Positions 1 through 11,884 of a DNA stretch of 64,000 nucleotides are shown here, one piece after another. Origin of the DNA: Acorus gramineus (lineage: Eukaryota; Streptophyta; Magnoliopsida; Acorales; Acoraceae); the NCBI GenBank assembly GCA_030737835.1, contig CM060856.1, positions 16,099,116-16,163,115 on the forward strand, read 5' to 3'. Position numbers and translations under genes: made by a program. The notes beneath the pieces were generated by a model. That model ran no database searches and was not told the DNA's origin. It saw nothing but the letters and a program-made list of their open reading frames with translations. Position 1 is the first letter of the stretch, and every line of letters starts with the position of its first letter.

Positions 1-1150
1 TAATTCACCAATAAAAGGTGATTAATATGACTTTAAATAATGAGATTTATCAATACATGATAAAATCTCATAAACTTTATTTTGATGACAAATTTAAAAT
101 CAAATATTCTGCAATGATTTCTTTCCAAATCTGTCCTACATCATGAAAACACCTCAAGTAGCCGTTGCTTATAAAATTGTTTATACATGATATTTTGATA
201 AATATTAATTAAAAGGAGGGTGTATTAGGAAAATGATTTTTTTTCACCACAGATGTGGCACTCTCATATTGATAGTGATAGAGAAATTTTGTTAAAAACT
301 TAAGAATTTGGACTGTTCTGTTACGTTGGCACGAACACATATACTCTTTCTGCTATTTCAACTTGGTTTACTTAATCCAAATTTATTTTCAAACTTCTCA
401 AATGGCGACAATGAAAAATAATTTTTAATTATAAAAAAAGTTTCTAGATCAATTCAATTCTCTCTCTCTCTCTCTCCCCATTTCTTCATTATAGACAAGC
501 TACCTCGAGAAGGAATAGAAGGATGATTCACAGGATTAATTAAACTTCAAATACATGGGTACTAGAGAGAGGTGTTACATACATGTGTACACTTGAAGGG
601 AGGTACACAAAAAAATATAGATACATAAAGGTACTTTACGTACAAAATAAACAAGACATACGTCATTATAAAAACGTCACTATACATAGTCGGTTTTCTT
701 ATGATTATGTCTCTGTGGCCCACTATTCATATTAGAGAAACATTTGGTTATGTTTGTCATGCAAGTTTTTGGAGAATTGTAAAAATCCTGGTTCAGCATT
801 GTTTGTTAAGAGACTTGTTTTATTGCTTTCTAAGGTTTTTAAAATATATGTAACCAGCTATGCACCTCCAACCCTCTCACTTTTTGAGTGCTTTTGTTGC
901 TCTTGTTTGTATATTCTTTATGGCATTGTTTTGTATTTCTTTAGGTATGATTCATTGGATCAACTTGGTTATTTTAAATAATCTAAATTCAGAAACAATA
1001 TTTTAGATTATCCCATGGTACTGTATACTATACAAATTTGTTTATTCCTTACTTTAGGAGAAGCTTCAACTTTAGAAGTCCATCAATGTGTAGGAGGCAA
1101 AGAGTACAAGAAAATCTTAACTCTCTTGGTATGTCTTCTCATTTGGAATT
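1..1150. other. AT-rich region, no gene recognised
   Basis: This stretch holds a short CT microsatellite (about 460-475) and AT-rich sequence. Between 754 and 1140 there are short open segments ending at GT and preceded by TTTAG, which look superficially exon-like (for example 1059-1129). I could not match any of their three frames to a known protein. They may be a gene remnant or chance. Confidence 0.4.
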
Positions 1151-1184
1151 CCTAATTGTAGAGGTAAAAATTCTCACCACGACA

Positions 1185-1830
1185 CGTGTCATATCAAGGG
1201 TAATGTGTCACATCAGAACAGACGTGGGCCTACCGTGGGACCCGCAAATCCGAGTTCCAGTCCTTGGTCATGATGACTCTCCCAAATGTACTGATACGAC
1301 TAGATCCAGTGTCTAGTTGGGCGGTCGGGCACCTAGAGAGCGAGTAGTCTAAGGCACGACCAGACATGAGGTCTGGTCGGTCGACCTTACTTCTCGAAGA
1401 CATGATGTGAAACGTACATGCGAGCACATCAAGAGACCTCGAGCAAGAAGAAGAAACGGTTAGAAGACCACTAACGCATGTAATTGTCAAGGTAGCATTT
1501 AAGGTCCATTACCAACAGAACGTGGGTAATCAAGGACCGACGTGGAGCGTAAATGCTGGAGGGGCTTCCCTAAAAAAAAGCTCACTAAACACTTAGTGGC
1601 AAGACGGTTACAAGGGTAAGAAAGGAACTACGTGTGACTTGATCCCCAAAGGGTATGTAGACAGCCTATAAAGAGGTCGCGAGCTCAGCACTCTAAGGGC
1701 ACAGTCAAACAAGGTAAAAAAAGTTATCCATTGAGTTAAGCACAATCATTGTGCGTTATTTGTGTTATTTCCTACACAGCCATTGAGAGAATTGAAGCAT
1801 AGCTACAAGAATTCATATTGCTTGAGTTCT
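1185..1830 (+). mobile_element. LTR-retrotransposon LTR fragment (possible solo LTR)
   Basis: This block is richer in GC than its surroundings and has the look of a plant Gypsy-type LTR. It contains many CACGTGTC/ACGTGG-type motifs and a TATA-box-like CCTATAAAGAGG near 1669-1680, followed by a region resembling a transcription start and R/U5. No primer-binding site, gag/pol or second LTR is visible nearby, and I could not define a target-site duplication. Ends are approximate. Confidence 0.4.
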
Positions 1831-1992
1831 TTTTTCCCAAAAAATTTACAAATTTAATTGAAGGGGGAAAATATCCGCCTCACTAATGTACAAGTATTAG
1901 ATGAACATAAATGCACAAATTTGATTTTTCTTTGATTGGTGTCACATGCTACAACCATATATTCTTGATTAGTTACATCTCTAGCTTAATTG

Positions 1993-2023
<31 letters not shown>

Positions 2024-5000
2024 ATAATTGAGGGAGAAGAGATCCAATCATATCTCATAATTAGACTTAATAAGATATTAACATGTGTTATGAAATGTCA
2101 CAAATATCACATGAGGTGTTATATATGACTAAAGTAATGTTTTCTATTTATTCTCTATGCTTATTAATTAGTTTACACTTAGATTTAGTGTCCAACTAGA
2201 GTAAAAAAATTGTTATACATTTTTCCATATTAAATGAAAAAGTGTTCTTGAAAGAATTAAAAAAAAAAACAAATTTGAATGAAGTAGATTTTTTTTGCCT
2301 ATTGGGCCACTTCAATTTTAAATTTCAATGTTTTGGGCTCAACATCAAATTCATGCATTGCTGAACTAATCCAACCTTATTTAAATGACCATCTCAAACC
2401 TGTCCCTTTTAAGAGACATTCTTTAAACTCTGAAGATTTCCTTCCAGGGAGACATGATTAATTATGAATAGCAAAAGTTTATTTTACAATTAGGTATTGA
2501 AAACATCAATGCAAATGATCAAATATAGGATGACATAGGTTGTTAATTATGCTTTATAAGTGGAGGACTTTTTGTCCATTGCGGTTGAAATTTGTATTCA
2601 TGTGTTGGTGGATCATGGTTGGTACTCCACCATCACATGAATAACAAAAAGCTTGATGTAAATGTCACTAAGAAGATCACGTAGCTTTATATATATAAGA
2701 GAATGTGACATTAATCATGAAAAAAACTTCAAAGATTGTATAAGTTCAGCTAATAATACAATGAAGACAGATTTATTTGAAATGTCCATTTTTTTGGACT
2801 CTGGGTGCAGTATTTTCACATGTCAATCAATATCCACATGGTTTATTATCTAACATTAGAATACAAAAACTGAATATATAACTCATAATTAAGAACTTAA
2901 TTAACTCAAACACAAAAATTTATAAAAATAAGATTATTAAATGGATATAATTATCATTTATTTTGTTAAGAGAAAACAATCATGTGAATTATTACTATAA
3001 ATATTGAATTTGTCATTATATTGTTATATCACATTTTGTATTCATTCCGGTGGCCCAATTACTCCACAAACATTTTGGCCCTACATCATACTTTCCTATA
3101 GTAAAACAATAAAATACTGATATGAATCAAATCACAATATATATACATATATATTTTTAATCATGTTAGACAAAGGTCAACGAATAGTGAAAATAAAATG
3201 CAGATACCCACCAAGAACAGAGACATGTGTGCATGTAAAATGAGTAAGATGTCAATGTTTCACCTTATAAAGAATAATGTCAATTAATCATTTTGAGGGC
3301 ACACCAAAGTTTATGATAATTGAATAAGGGATCCACCCCTCCAACGTTATGGAACAATGGGTGGCCATACCTTATTGGTTTGTCGCCAAAAAAATATGAT
3401 ATTTAAGTTAGATATATATATGTGGTCTTGCATTAATACAAGGTAAGTTTTTTTTTTTTTTTTTTTTATCTAACTGACCTTTTTCAAAAGTTGAATTTAA
3501 TTAATTAGAAGGTAGTTTTTGAAGATTGTATCAGAATTCAATCACTACCGATTCTCTATAAAAAAAAAAAAAAAAGCCAACAACAACAACTGGTACCATC
3601 TACTTTAGTTTAAAAAGAAAACTTTTATTAAAAAATAGCTTTTCTAGAATTTAACAAAAATATGTTTTGAGGAAAGTTATTTTGAAAAGTTTTTTAAGTG
3701 AAAAACTATTTTTTAAATTTGTTTTCAAATATTCTCTCAATCATTCTTTTAGTCATTTTGCAATCTAAAAATATTTTAAAGTTTTTTTAAAAAAATATAT
3801 ATATAATTGTCTCTAATAGAGTATGTATGTTGAAAAAGATGAGAGATGCTCGAATGAATTGCATGTATACCACATTTTATCTAACAAAGTATATACTCAT
3901 AATAGAGTATATATATCTATTCTAGACTTGTAGTAGCATATATTGGTTTAGGATTGTAGGAATAACAGCATGTATGGCTGAGTAAACAATGTTTGTTTCA
4001 CGAATTAAAAAATTGAATAAGAAAAAAAAAGAAGATCTAATCTTTAAAAGAATGTGTTTGATTTACATTAATAAAATTATAATTTTTTCTATTTTTGGAT
4101 TAAAAAAAAAGTAAAACTTGCTAGTGACACTTTTATTCAAAAGTGAGATTACAAGATCAAATTTATAATGAAAAAAACAAAGAGAGAAACAAAAAAGAGG
4201 GGGGAAATCAAAGAGTGGGTAAGTAGGTGTTTCTGTATATAGGATCTCTACCAAACAACCCCCAAGGGCACATTATTCAATGGTTTTTATAAGGATACAT
4301 TGAGACACCCTTTGCGTCTGCTATGCAATGGTAAATTAGAATACACTTGTGTAAAAACTAAAAAATGCACCTTCTATGATGCTATCATATGTGACATTGA
4401 CCTCAATTAATTACACATTAATGAGGTCATCAATGCATATATTTGAATTTAAAATCAATTTACATTGATTGAGTACATTCATCCTTCAGTGAATCCCATG
4501 ATTTTAGAGATTGTCTTGATTTAATCTCAACACCACAAAACCACTATAAATACAAGTAAGAAATAGAGTTAAAGATATATTGATTCATATGTTAAAATAC
4601 TTTTAGACACACAAGCCCACACATATATTAAGAGATTAATCAAATAGTATAAAAAGAGAATTTTATACATAAAATCATGTGCACGAACACTATTTTAAAT
4701 ATGACAAAATCATACACCTTAAACTTGATTATCGGGACATATTCTAACCAGACAAAAAAAAAAAGATAAAAATTTTATTCAAATATTTTTAAAAATAACA
4801 GTAAGCCAGATTTCTTTTTTTTTTTACACAAGTCACATATCCATGAAAGAGGTTAAAAACATATAACCAAATAACTGTCAATATAATATGCTCAACTGGT
4901 AATTCCAAACTCAATAAAATCCTGTGTAGCCAAATCGGAATTACAGTTCTGTTGTCGTCGAGCCACTTGATCAAGTTATAAATCATTAATGAAATTGTGC

Positions 5001-5185
5001 CTATCTTGAACCAGACTTGAGACTTACGCTCTTATCAAATCGAATTGAAATTGAACTCAACTTTTATCCAACCCAATCTCCAATAGCTCAACCCTCTTTC
5101 TACAACCCAACCTACTTATGCCGTGTGTTTTCTTGTCTTTCTTTCTTTCCTCTCTTTTTTGATTTACATAGTTGGCCCCATTAAT
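1831..5185. other. AT-rich intergenic region
   Basis: No gene is supported. The region contains a CA/TA compound microsatellite at 1992-2022, T- and A-homopolymers (about 3449-3467 and 3560-3576) and long AT-rich tracts. Short open frames here have no recognisable protein character. Confidence 0.5.
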
Positions 5186-5187
5186 TA

Positions 5188-5330
5188 TTTATTATTATTA
5201 TTATTTTATATCGGAAGAACCCCCGTAATTGGCCTTACAGGCTACCTCCGCCTATTTGTCTCGGTAATCATCAACAAACATGTAGGTAAGTTAACGTTAA
5301 AACTCGAATTTAAGACTTACTCATAACACA
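5188..5330 (-). mobile_element. SINE-like copy 1 (diverged)
   Basis: Read on the minus strand, this copy shares order and wording with the copies at 5735-5912 and 6536-6705: a degenerate B-box-like segment, then a shared core, then an A-rich end on the minus strand. It is the most diverged of the three. The family assignment (tRNA-derived SINE) rests on the pol III B-box resemblance and the A-rich tail. Confidence 0.4.
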
Positions 5331-5734
5331 GGTAAACCCTGAACAAAGAAGTTTTAGGGGGAGGGGGGGTGCAACACGAGGACTTCTCAATATTAAATAC
5401 TATTTTGGCATTTTTTTTTGTTGTCATTTTTGTTAAATCTTAACTCAAAAAAGGTACATATATCCAAGATAGAATTGACATATAATAGACTTCATATCAT
5501 CACATAGTTTCTCTACCAAAAAACCAATTTAATGAAATGTCACATGTTTTAATGTTCTTTATAAAATAACTAGTGCATGCACACTTTAAATTCCTTATGT
5601 TATCTGTGCGTCATCCTCTAATCGATTAACGTACATATAATTAAAACACAGACCATCTCATCTCCTCTAATACATAAGTAAATAACACATGAATCAAAGA
5701 ACAACATTTACATGTGATGATACATGTGACACTT

Positions 5735-5912
5735 CTTTTTTTTTTTCTTTTTATATATCAGAGGATCCTCCGTGACTGACCTTACAGTCGAGCTAGAAAG
5801 ATTACCTCCGCCTGTTTGTTCTGGTCCCACGAAAAATTCTTTTGAATAATCGCCAACAAACAGATGAATAAGTTAACATCAAGACTCGAACCCATGACCT
5901 ACCCGTGACACA
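5735..5912 (-). mobile_element. SINE-like copy 2
   Basis: On the minus strand the copy has GGGTTCGAGTCTT (complement of 5881-5893), a good match to the RNA polymerase III B box. A core of about 130 bp follows, then a long A-rich tail (T run at 5735-5747 on the plus strand). This is the layout of a tRNA-derived SINE. Two related copies lie within 1 kb in the same orientation. Confidence 0.55.
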
Positions 5913-6535
5913 TTTTCATTCATTTGTCACAAACAAACATTAGTACATGCATATCCCTATGTATGGTAACTTTTTTGTTACAGTTGTTCCTTGATAAGAT
6001 GTGCTCTCATGGCCGGTGAGAGGGGGGGGGGGGGTGATGTCGACGTGTCATCAACGAAGGACGGTGTTGGTCGGCCGCAGCTCCAAAATCATGCGGCGGA
6101 CCGCATCATTCTTTTGATAATCATAACAGTCCCCGTTCCCCTCTCTCTCTCTGCCTTGTTGGGGCGGTCCTTTTTTTTTATCTTTCTGAACACCTTTTTC
6201 ACATCCTCACTCACTATTAAGCACCCTTCACAAGTATTTTCTTCCAATTTTTCAACTCTTCATTCACCAAACACTGCACAATAATAATATATATAATAAA
6301 AGAATTTGAAGAGCTTAGCGTAAGCTGTAAAAGGAGAGATCCGAAGAGGGTCCCCTTCTGGATCTCAACTTGCACTCTGACATTGACCTCCCTCCCTCCA
6401 TCCACTCTTTCCACATTAATGTTATGCAAACAAAACAAAAAAAAATGATGTTTTATATTATTATTGTTATTGAGGTACTGGAGGGACTAAATAAGACATA
6501 TTAATGTTTATATATATATATACATGTTAAGGAAA
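5913..6535. other. Intergenic region with G13 tract
   Basis: There is a run of 13 G at 6022-6034 and a CT-rich stretch near 6139-6152. A 97-codon frame at 5991-6284 runs through the homopolymer and shows no family resemblance, so I do not call it a gene. Confidence 0.4.
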
Positions 6536-6705
6536 TTTTTTTTTTTATTTTTATTTTTTATTTTTTGATATGGGAGGACCCTATGTCTGATCTTACAGTT
6601 AAACTGAGAATGCTACATCCGCATGTTCGCTCCGATCATATAGAAAATTCTTTTGAATAATCGTCAACAAATAAGTGAGTAAATCAGTGTCAAGACTCTT
6701 AACAT
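6536..6705 (-). mobile_element. SINE-like copy 3
   Basis: The core matches the copy at 5735-5912, including the shared motif ATTCTTTTGAATAATCG on the plus strand. It ends in a T-rich tract on the plus strand, meaning an A tail on the minus strand. The B box is degenerate (AAGACTCTTAAC). Confidence 0.5.
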
Positions 6706-7385
6706 TTAAGGGGTGGATTTTTTTCAGCCTCTGTTAAAATTATCTAAAATCATTTAAGTATGTTAGCATATCATAATACAGAAAATGTAAAATTATATGC
6801 ATTCAATTCATATAGTATATATAAATGTATTTCATTAATCGAATATACACTTTGAAAAAAGAATCAAAACATTCTTTTTTTTAATGATATAAGCTTTGTC
6901 TCTACTTTTCCTCAGAGGTTGGGGTGGTGAAATCACAAACCCTATTAATATTAATCTGTGATATAGGCTACATCATTGCCTTCTCATAGGTCGGTTTTTT
7001 TTTTTTTTTAAGATTTGTTTCTCATTTTGGTTGCTGTTGATATGATGGTGTCCGAGGAGATCATTTATTAGAAGAGAAGAAAACAAAGCTATCTTTCCAG
7101 TGTTGTAATGGCGTCGATGGTTTGTTTTCTTGTCATGGTTTTTTTTTTTTTTTAATAGATATTTATCCGATTTCATTTAAGAAAGATCGAATTACAACTC
7201 TGAATTAAAGAAGAATAATAAAAAAAAAAAAAACCCATACAAGTGACTCATAATCCTCCCCAACCAAACCAAGAATAGATGGTTTTCTTGTCATGATTGG
7301 TTGGAGTTTGTATGATATAGCCTGAAAAATTATGTTGGCATAAGAGAAAACCACCAATCGAAAACTAAAGATTGCTTACATTCTT
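6706..7385. other. Intergenic region, nothing recognised
   Basis: AT-rich sequence with T and A homopolymers (7000-7010, 7139-7154, 7218-7233). I see no gene or clear repeat boundary. Confidence 0.4.
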
Positions 7386-7388
7386 TAA

Positions 7389-7831
7389 GCCCCCATTTAA
7401 AACGGGAATATGATTTATTCTTGGATATACATTTATCCAAGTATAAGTGAGTATAAATAAGGATAAAATAATTTGTATTTGGTTGTGTTTTGAATTATTC
7501 TCGTTGGTAAACGTAAGAATAAATGTTTTGTTGTTTAGATAAAATGTGAATAAAGTATGGATAAAGATTTATAAAAGGTAAAAAAATAATGATAGTTGAT
7601 TTGATATGTGATTTATAAGAGGTGATGACAGTTGATTTGACAGTGGGCCTATATATTATTTGAGTGAAATAACCTAAGATAACTTTAATTCCAAAGACTG
7701 GTTGGAATCTATATACCATTTTATACCAGTTTATTCTGACATACTTTATCAGGGGTTATCCGGGGTTTCCAAACAGACTTTATCCCTTATCCGAGATTAT
7801 CCAGAAGCTTATTTCTAAAACAAATAGGGGC
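7389..7831. mobile_element. Tourist-like (PIF/Harbinger-type) MITE
   Basis: This 443-bp non-coding element begins GCCCCCATTT and ends AAATAGGGGC, an imperfect terminal inverted repeat. It is flanked on both sides by TAA (7386-7388 and 7832-7834), the 3-bp target duplication typical of PIF/Harbinger elements. Internal wording (GTAAACGTAAGAATAAATG-like) recurs at about 16060-16400, so a relative lies there. Confidence 0.65.
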
Positions 7832-7834
7832 TAA

Positions 7835-9194
7835 GGTTCACAAATCCCAAAAATCTGATAGAATCCACATGATGGAACATTGAATTATGAATTGTTATAT
7901 ATTTGGATAACGACGTAATTTATTTTAGAATAGATAAATATTTTAATGTGAATATAAATAAAATATTGATAAAAAATTATAAAATATAAAAAAATGATTT
8001 GACATATATGTTCTAGTAGAATACGAATACTAATGTATTCACATTTATTATTTGCAAACAAACAAGATAGAAAGATATAATAATTATTAAATAAATTGAT
8101 TTCAATCGTCAACAAAATCATAATTTTTCATATAAATGTGCACACGTCACGTGTTAGGATTACTTATAATATAAAACAGTTGAGATTCAAATATAATTCA
8201 AGATCGAAAACATATTTCTAGATGTGAAGACATATTTTAGAAAAAAATAAAAAATGCTAAAGAACAAATCTATATAAATCATCATTGTTTTTTATATATT
8301 TTTTTTTACTGACAACAAAAATCCAGCATATCTAACATTATCCATGAAGGAATCCATCCACCTAGGCCAAGACAAGCTCGAGTGCCTTATATTATTTGAG
8401 ACATGACTCTTTCCCTTCCATTGTTGGCTCTGTAGTAACCTTTCCAATTAAGTGATGGCATTTTGTCCACTCTCTTGATTATAGGTCCATTTCATCATTT
8501 GAAAGGCAAAGCTGCAACCATTTTATTCTGAGGTGTTTTAGATGTGTCCATATCTTAGAACCATCATCAATAAGGTCTACTATTAGGGAGCTGTATCCAA
8601 TTGGTGTGTGATCAATTTCTTGGGCAATTGGATCATGATGGTTGATAATCTTTCCACATGGAAAAGCCTTTTCTATATATCGGGCCACTGAATGAATGTA
8701 GTGGTGAAAATTTTTAATGCTGTTGTTGCCTTGAGAACCTTTTGGGGTGGGGGGTTGGGGGTGATGCAAGTTGTTTTGATTTTATCTAGATAATTATTTA
8801 AGTTGGTGTAGTTAAAGCTGGTCAGAATGTTTAATCGAAAAGAGGAGGATTCATCATGCCCTGTTTCACCTAGATGTGTGAATAACTTAATTAGAAGCAA
8901 ACGGTACCTCTACCAACCTACTAAGAGGTGATTTGGTAATATATTAACTTTGATGTGTAATATAAGTTATTGCTCAGGTATGTCATCTTCACATGGTTTC
9001 CAAGTGTAAATATTATGTCCACTGCTAATTCAAGATAATAATCATAAGCAATTGTTGAAAAAGAAACAAGAGGATGAATTTTTTAGACGCGTAAAACACT
9101 TTCATAAACCAATATTTTCCCCTACTCAGTTTTGTCATCTTTATAATAACCATAGTTGAATATATCTATGTTTGGCTGATGAAATATAATTTTT
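7835..9194. other. Intergenic region with an unidentified open frame
   Basis: Mostly AT-rich. A minus-strand frame at 8479-8769 (96 codons) has a fairly protein-like composition in its C-terminal two thirds, but I do not recognise it and it has no visible gene context. It could be a fragment of a transposon or a decayed gene. A short segment at about 8903-8940 resembles the 5' head of a SINE. Confidence 0.3.
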
Positions 9195-10168
9195 GGGTTT
9201 TTTTGCATATATACCTATCTTAAATTCCGTTATTGCATAAATACATCTCTTAAAATTATGATTGCAAAAATACCTCTCTTATACCTTGAAGTCGTGCATC
9301 CGTACCCCTCCGTTAGTCACCATTTGCAACCCAGATTAAACCGTGATCAGATTCCTAACCATCCCCTATAAACTTACTAGACTACCCCCACTTAAACCTA
9401 AACCCTAATCGACCCCATATGTTCCTCCCTCTCTCTCTTTCATTTATTCTCTCCACCCCCCCCCCCTGAAAAATCACTCACCCGTGCAATCCAAAACCCT
9501 AATCAATCCTCCCTTGCAATTGAAAACTTTAATCGATTATCCCCAATATCGAACACCCTAATCAATCATCTCGAACATCGAAAACCCTAAACCCTAAGCA
9601 ATCAAATCCCATTGAAAACCAGTAGATTCAATGAGGAGGAGGAGTAGAAGAAGATTTGTAAAATCCATGGGGATTGAAGGGAGAAAGAAAAAGGCTGATG
9701 AAGAAAGGATATTCGGCTAAAGAAGGGGAGGAGAGAATCGGAAAGGAGTCATTCTAAAATTGGGTGCTGTGATAGAGGATTTAGAAGAAAATGAGAGTGT
9801 TGAAGAAAGGATATTTGGCTGAAGAAGAGGAGAAGAGGGAATCGGAAAGGAGTCACTCTAAAATTGAGTGCTGTGAGAAAGGATTTAAAAGAAAATGAAA
9901 GTGTTGAAGAAATGGTGTTCTGTTGAAGAAGAAGAGAAATTGGGGAGATGGTCGGGTGTTTTTTGGCCATTTAATGGGCATTTTAAACATTTTACATGGT
10001 ACTAACGTTGACTAACGATACTATCCTAACCAAACCTCACGACATCTAACCACGGGGGTACGGATGCACGACTTCAAGGAATAAGGGGGGTATTTTTGCA
10101 ATCGCAATTTTAAGAGAGGTATTTCTAAAATAACGGAATTTAAGAGGGGTACATATGCAAAAAAACTC
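9195..10168. mobile_element. Mutator-like non-autonomous element, 974 bp
   Basis: The ends are long inverted repeats of about 125 bp (9195-9330 and 10035-10168). They start GGGTTTTTTTGCATATATAC on the left and GAGTTTTTTTGCATATGTAC (complement) on the right. The element is flanked by an exact 8-bp repeat TAATTTTT (9187-9194 and 10169-10176). Long TIRs, G-rich termini and an 8-9-bp target duplication fit a Mutator-like element. No transposase frame is present. The interior holds a roughly 100-bp segment in tandem (9695-9915). Confidence 0.65.
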
Positions 10169-10312
10169 TAATTTTTTTATAAAAGTTATATATCTTCTCA
10201 TACAATTTAGATACATATATTTTTATATGTTACATAATTGAGTATTTATTAAGTCAAAAGAGGGTATATTGAGTTAGACCGATTTCATAATGAGGCTAAA
10301 AAAATAGATGAG

Positions 10313-10533
10313 TGTTGTTACACTCGGTGTTTTTCTCACTTCAAAAACACAATGAAGTATATACCTATACCACATTAAATATTTTTTTACACTTATTAAA
10401 AATGGGTTCATTCAACTTGAAATGGAGTAATATGCACTTTTTATCAAAGCATATACTTCATTAAATAATGTTTACTATTTAAAAAAAAATGAAAACACCG
10501 TGAGATCTAAATTTAGGTTGGTGAATGTAACTG
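10313..10533. repeat. Dispersed AT-rich MITE-like repeat
   Basis: The segment starts GTTACACTC and ends GAATGTAAC, an imperfect inverted repeat, with CGGTGTTTT and AAAACACCG set further in. Its right half closely matches 24610-24770 in the same orientation, so this is a dispersed family. No clear target duplication was found. Confidence 0.4.
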
Positions 10534-10750
10534 CATTGGGCTCGCCTAGCATTCGGTTCAACCGAGGCCCAAACGTCCACGAGTATTAATTGCTAGCCCA
10601 GAATCCATAGTTACACGAAGCCCATTGGATCCACGTGGCTCCACTCCGAGGTAGGCATCGACAATGGCCAAAAAAAAAAACACGGGCCCTACCCACCGGC
10701 CCATGCTTCGGGCCACGGGCGGGCCTAACGGGCCCCAAAAAAAAATTAAA

Positions 10751-10774
10751 GGGGGGGGGGGGGGGGGGGGGGGG
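10751..10774 (+). repeat. G24 homopolymer
   Basis: An uninterrupted run of 24 G lies next to CGGGCCC-rich sequence (10680-10737). Overlapping open frames on both strands here (10586-10870 and 10635-10991) are homopolymer artefacts. Confidence 0.9.
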
Positions 10775-10925
10775 AGAGTATTTCCCCCTCAAAAGCAGTG
10801 TCCTTTTTAATTGGGGGTGGGGAGACTTTTTTTTTTTTTTTTTTAATGAGGGAGAGACTCTGTCCTTCACTCATTTATTTTATAGTGGGGACCTCCTTTC
10901 GTTTTCAAATGGGGATGAACAGTTT

Positions 10926-11403
10926 CATATAACCCCTTGTAATCTTTTTGATATCTATATAACCTACTGTAATTTTAATATATTTATATAACCCTCTATA
11001 AACACACCATAAATGTAAATAACCCCCCGCGGTTAAATTTATTTTAACAGAATTAGAATATTTCAAACATATTGCTTTATCTAAATCATGGTTAACAAGT
11101 ATGTATTCTTTTAACCTTTTGAAAGTAGCCAATACTTAAAAAAAAAACCTTAAAAGAGTGTAAAATTAGAAATATGAGGTTTTTTTTTTAAAGTATTGAC
11201 CGTTTTTCGATGGTTAAAGGAATACATATTTGTACACCATGGTTTAGATAACGCAATATGTTCAAAATATTTTAATTCTGTTAAAAAAAATTTAACCGCG
11301 AGGGGGTTATTTATATTTATGATATATTTACAGGAGGTTATATAGATATATTAATATTACAAAGGATAATATGGATATCAGGAAGATTACAAGGGGTTAT
11401 ATG
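10926..11403. mobile_element. Fold-back (long inverted repeat) element
   Basis: The left arm (about 10926-11150) and right arm (about 11178-11403) are near-complementary over more than 200 bp with a very short loop. The outer ends CATATAACCCCTTGTAATC and GATTACAAGGGGTTATATG are perfect complements. There is no coding capacity. The outer ends resemble plant Mutator-like/fold-back families with AACCCC termini; the class is inferred. Confidence 0.65.
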
Positions 11404-11665
11404 GATTTTTCCCTTATTTTAAATGGGGAGTCAATTAACCCTCCCATGTGATTTACCCGGGATCAGTTTGGGTTGACCTGTGAACGGGCTAGTGTCGGTT
11501 TGGGCTTTTTGGGCCAGTTCGGGTTTTTGAGTCTCATGTCAATTGATGACTTGTACTCCAAGGCGATCCAGACCTAGTCCATTGTGCAACTACAAAGGGC
11601 CGATTCTCAAAAAAAAAAAAAAAAAAGGCAATGCCTCAGGATATGAACCTCATCTTTTGCTTTAA
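11404..11665. other. Intergenic sequence between two elements
   Basis: It contains GGGCC/GGTTTGGG-rich wording (11458-11530) typical of the edges of non-autonomous hAT elements, and an A16-17 run near 11609. No clean boundaries are visible. Confidence 0.3.
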
Positions 11666-11881
11666 GATCTCATTTGGATATGCATTTAGATAGATTCTGT
11701 ATTTCAAAAAACAAAAGATTCTTAAACGTAAATTCAAACATATTTTTAACGTTTAATTTTTTAAAAACCATCATCTTACTTTTCACATTGAAAAATTTAA
11801 CCATTAAAAAATTAACAAAATAACGTTTTTTAAAAGCTGAGTTTAAAATGCAAGAATTTAATCGCACATCGAAACACAGCT
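11666..11881. mobile_element. Tourist-like MITE, 216 bp
   Basis: The left end GATCTCATTTGGATATGC and right end GCACATCGAAACACAGCT form an imperfect inverted repeat, flanked by TAA on both sides (11663-11665 and 11882-11884). Size and terminal wording match the element at 17094-17310, so both probably belong to one PIF/Harbinger-type family. Confidence 0.5.
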
Positions 11882-11884
11882 TAA

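Noticed and set aside
10586..10991. Two opposite open frames of 94 and 118 codons
   Set aside because: They exist because of G, A and T homopolymers, which carry no stop codons.
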